Made by a program: the position numbers and the translations under genes | Origin: an uncultured Dechloromonas sp. | GTDB lineage: Bacteria > Pseudomonadota > Gammaproteobacteria > Burkholderiales > Rhodocyclaceae | Direction of reading: 5' to 3' | DNA: 7,177 bases | Assembly: GCA_946477505.1 (NCBI GenBank) | Contig: CAMKYP010000200.1 | Span: 1 to 7,177, forward strand | Shown here: positions 5,120 to 7,177 of the stretch, piece after piece | Layout: each line of letters starts with the position of its first letter | Position numbering within the stretch: position 1 is the first letter of the stretch | Notes under the pieces: generated by a model | Databases searched by the model: none | Told to the model about the DNA's origin: nothing | Seen by the model: only the letters and a program-made list of their open reading frames with translations

Positions 5120-6255
5120 TGGGTTACGTTGCCATCAAGGGCGGCGGCCGTGCGATCCGTGGCGCCGAAGCAGCCCTGGAAGCCCTGCGCACCGCCGAGG
5201 GGGATACCGGCACACCGCTGTCGCTATCGACCATCGAAAACCAGTTGCGACTGCTTACCTCACGCATCGTCTCCGAGGGTGGGCTGTATCACCCACGTCT
5301 GGCGGCGCTGGCTGTCAAGCAAATGCAGGGCGACACGCTGGAGGCGGCCTTCGCATTACGCGCCTATCGTTCGACCAAACCCCGACTGCTCGAAGCCCCC
5401 ATCCAGGACAGCGGGAAAATGCGCCTGATCCGGCGCATATCAAGTGCCTTCAAGGACATTCCCGGTGGCCAGATGCTTGGACCGACCAACGATTACGCCT
5501 TGCGCCTGATGCGTCTCGACCTGGCGAACGAGTCGCCGGAATCCTTCCGCGATGTGGCCCGTCACTTCATGGCGAACACCCCGGAAACCGATCTGCCCGA
5601 CTGCTTTCCGAAGGTCGTCGACGCCCTGCGCGCCGAAGGGTTGCTGCCCGCCCTCAACGGTCCGGCCGGAACGCCTTTCGACATTACCCGCGATCCGCTG
5701 GTCTTTCCGGTCGCACGCTCAGCCGCGCTGGCCACGATGGCACGCGCCGAAACAGGTTCCCTGCTGGCCATCGCCTATTCCAACATGCGCGGTTATGGTG
5801 ATGTGCATCCGACCATCGCCGAGTTGCGCGTCGGTTATCTGCCGATCATGTTGCCGCATCCGGTAACGGGAGAACCCATCGAAGCGGGTGAAGTCCTGAT
5901 GACCGAGTGCGAGGTGGTGGCCATGTATGAAGGTACCGACACCGACGGGCCTCCTGTCTTCACGCTGGGCTACGGTGCCTGCTTCGGTCACAACGAGGTG
6001 AAGGCGATTGCCATGGCCATCCTTGATCGTGCCCTGCAAAAGGGAATGCGCGATGGGCCACGCAACCCCTCAGAAGATCCTGAGTTTGTCCTGCTGCACG
6101 TCGATGGCGTCGATTCCATGGGTTTCGCCAGCCATTACAAGATGCCGCACTACGTCACCTTCCAATCCGACATGGATCGCCTGCGGACAACCCAGGCCAA
6201 GGCTGCTCAGTGCGCGCAAGAAAGCCAGCCCCGGCGTCAAGGAGAAAACGCGTGA
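5119..6255 (+). CDS. phnI: PhnI, nucleosidase/transferase subunit of C-P lyase
   Basis: The 378-residue protein begins with the PhnI signature YVAIKGGGRAI and contains RRISSAFKDIPGGQMLGPT (105-123), IAYSNMRGYGDVHP (218-231), GEVLMTECE and PEFVLLHVDGVDSMGFASH. PhnI catalyses release of adenine from ATP and attachment of the phosphonate to ribose C1, making the 5-triphosphoribosyl 1-phosphonate when PhnG and PhnH are present. H339 and H344 in SHYKMPHYV correspond to the zinc-binding histidines (H328, H333) of the E. coli complex. Start: ATG at 5119 overlaps the phnH stop (TGATG), with AAAGGAG (5105-5111) 7 bases upstream. It is about 24 residues longer than E. coli PhnI, partly through a polar C-terminal tail (about 358-378). 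Confidence 0.95.
   Translation: MGYVAIKGGGRAIRGAEAALEALRTAEGDTGTPLSLSTIENQLRLLTSRIVSEGGLYHPRLAALAVKQMQGDTLEAAFALRAYRSTKPRLLEAPIQDSGKMRLIRRISSAFKDIPGGQMLGPTNDYALRLMRLDLANESPESFRDVARHFMANTPETDLPDCFPKVVDALRAEGLLPALNGPAGTPFDITRDPLVFPVARSAALATMARAETGSLLAIAYSNMRGYGDVHPTIAELRVGYLPIMLPHPVTGEPIEAGEVLMTECEVVAMYEGTDTDGPPVFTLGYGACFGHNEVKAIAMAILDRALQKGMRDGPRNPSEDPEFVLLHVDGVDSMGFASHYKMPHYVTFQSDMDRLRTTQAKAAQCAQESQPRRQGENA
6239..6244 (+). promoter_or_regulatory. phnJ: Shine-Dalgarno site that sets the GTG start of phnJ
   Basis: AAGGAG lies 7 bases before GTG at 6252. An ATG farther upstream in the same frame (6210) would put this site inside the gene and add 14 basic residues unlike any PhnJ start, so the GTG is preferred. 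Confidence 0.75.
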
Positions 6256-7148
6256 ATCCGAACTATGAACTACCGCTCGACGAGGCCGACTACAGCTTCG
6301 GTTTTCTCGACGAGTTCGCCAAGCGCGAAGTCCGGCGCACCATCCTGAAAGCCATTGCCATTCCCGGCTACCAGACGCCTTACGCCTCGCGCGAAATGCC
6401 GATGGGGCGCGGATTTGGTACCGGCGGCCTGCAACTGACCCTATCGCTGATCGGCCAGGACGATACGCTGAAGGTGATCGACCAAGGCTCGGACGACTCG
6501 GTCAATGCGGTCAACCTGCGCCATTTCGTCGAACTGACCTGCCCGGGCGTCGATACCACGGAACGGACGTCGGAGGCGACGCTGATTCAGTCGCGTCACC
6601 GCATTCCGGAAGTTGAACTGTCCGAATCGCAAGTGCTGATCCTGCAGGTGCCTTATCCCGACCCGCTAGTTGTGATTGAACCCTCCGAAGCCAAGCGCAA
6701 GGTAATGCACGGTGAAGGCGACTATTCACGGCTGCTGACCAAACTGTACGAGGACATCGTGCAGTTTGACGAAATCACCATCTCGCACCGCTATCCGACG
6801 CGGATCAACGGCCATTACGTCATCGACCCCAGCCCGATCCCACGCTACGACATTCCACGCCTGCATCGTTCGAAGGCGCTGGTTCTGCTGGGTGCCGGCC
6901 GGGAAAAGAAGATCTATGCCGTGCCACCTTACACCGTGGCCGCGCCACTGGCCTTCGACGACGTGCCGTTCCGCACCGAGGACTTTAGTGACGAACACGG
7001 GGCTCGACGTACCTGCGGGCGCTGCGGTGCCGACGATAGTTTCCTCGACGAACTAATCGCCGACGATGGTAGCAAGGTCTGGCAGTGCTCCGATTCCGAT
7101 TACTGCAACCAGCGTCTAGCTGAGCCTTCCCACGAGGTGAGCGCATGA
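6252..7148 (+). CDS. phnJ: PhnJ, radical-SAM carbon-phosphorus lyase
   Basis: PhnJ is the catalytic heart of the pathway: it cleaves the C-P bond of 5-phosphoribosyl 1-phosphonate, releasing an alkane or other product and a ribose cyclic phosphate. The 298-residue protein carries the conserved AIPGYQ, whose G39 matches the radical-forming Gly32 of E. coli. The C-terminal cysteines are C255, C258, C279 and C285. Three of them hold the 4Fe-4S cluster, and C285 matches the thiyl-radical residue Cys272. Other hallmarks are REMPMGRGFGTGG, KVIDQGSDD, TLIQSRHRIPE, DPSPIP and GAGREKKIYAVPP. The cysteine spacing is C-x2-C-x20-C-x5-C, one residue shorter in the middle than in E. coli. It starts at GTG 6252, overlapping the phnI stop by 4 bases, and its own end overlaps phnK by 4 bases. 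Confidence 0.96.
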   Translation: MNPNYELPLDEADYSFGFLDEFAKREVRRTILKAIAIPGYQTPYASREMPMGRGFGTGGLQLTLSLIGQDDTLKVIDQGSDDSVNAVNLRHFVELTCPGVDTTERTSEATLIQSRHRIPEVELSESQVLILQVPYPDPLVVIEPSEAKRKVMHGEGDYSRLLTKLYEDIVQFDEITISHRYPTRINGHYVIDPSPIPRYDIPRLHRSKALVLLGAGREKKIYAVPPYTVAAPLAFDDVPFRTEDFSDEHGARRTCGRCGADDSFLDELIADDGSKVWQCSDSDYCNQRLAEPSHEVSA

Positions 7149-7177
7149 AGAAAATACTGGAAGTCCGCAACCTGACC
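7145..7177 (+). CDS. phnK: PhnK, ABC-type ATPase-like protein (first 11 codons)
   Basis: The frame opens with MKKILEVRNLT, the typical first beta strand of an ABC ATPase domain, and runs off the window. Position directly after phnJ identifies it as phnK, whose product binds the PhnGHIJ core and is needed for phosphonate breakdown rather than transport. The ATG overlaps the phnJ stop (ATGA), and GAGG at 7134-7137 is a suitable ribosome binding site. No motif beyond the start can be seen. Confidence 0.8.
   Translation, partial: MKKILEVRNLT

Noticed and set aside
1..7177. CRISPR arrays, insertion sequences, tRNA or rRNA genes, novel defence system
   Set aside because: No regularly spaced repeats, transposase-like proteins, inverted-repeat element ends or RNA gene signatures were seen; every long gene is assigned to gyrB or the phn pathway.

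Overview
The window carries the front two thirds of a phosphonate-utilisation (carbon-phosphorus lyase) operon, all on the plus strand. It starts immediately downstream of the 3' end of gyrB. The order is gyrB (end) | terminators | phnF - phnD - phnC - phnE | gap | phnG - phnH - phnI - phnJ - phnK (first 11 codons only). The fairly high GC content, the GyrB C-terminus and the protein sequences suggest a proteobacterium, most likely a betaproteobacterium (Rhodocyclales/Burkholderiales type). This placement is an inference from general resemblance; no rRNA or other marker is present to confirm it. Because gyrB often lies in a dnaA-dnaN-gyrB cluster, the operon may sit close to the replication origin, but that cannot be checked from this window.

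Region by region: 1-80 is the last 25 codons of gyrB. 81-177 holds a cluster of complementary short repeats and a clear rho-independent terminator. 178-379 has no convincing gene. It ends in a short palindrome centred on TCTAGA just before phnF, probably a regulator operator or promoter. 380-1108 is the GntR/HutC-family regulator PhnF. 1159-3999 is the ABC importer module: PhnD (periplasmic binding protein), PhnC (ATPase) and PhnE (permease). A very stable stem-loop lies between phnD and phnC. The 75-bp gap 4000-4074 contains a second TCTAGA-centred palindrome and a possible promoter. 4075-7148 encodes the catalytic core PhnG, PhnH, PhnI and PhnJ, in genes that overlap by 1 to 8 bases, and phnK begins at 7145.

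How it works together: PhnD/C/E import organophosphonates across the inner membrane. PhnI, with PhnG and PhnH, attaches the phosphonate to the ribose of ATP with loss of adenine. PhnJ, a radical-SAM enzyme, later breaks the C-P bond after the triphosphate has been trimmed by PhnM. PhnM and PhnL should lie beyond the right edge but cannot be seen. PhnF is probably a ligand- or phosphate-responsive repressor of the operon.

This is a recognised pathway rather than a new system. The points worth a second look are the two matching palindromes, a changed ligand-pocket position in PhnD, a large periplasmic insertion in PhnE, the stem-loop after phnD, the interleaved repeats after gyrB, and a phnF start with almost no leader.
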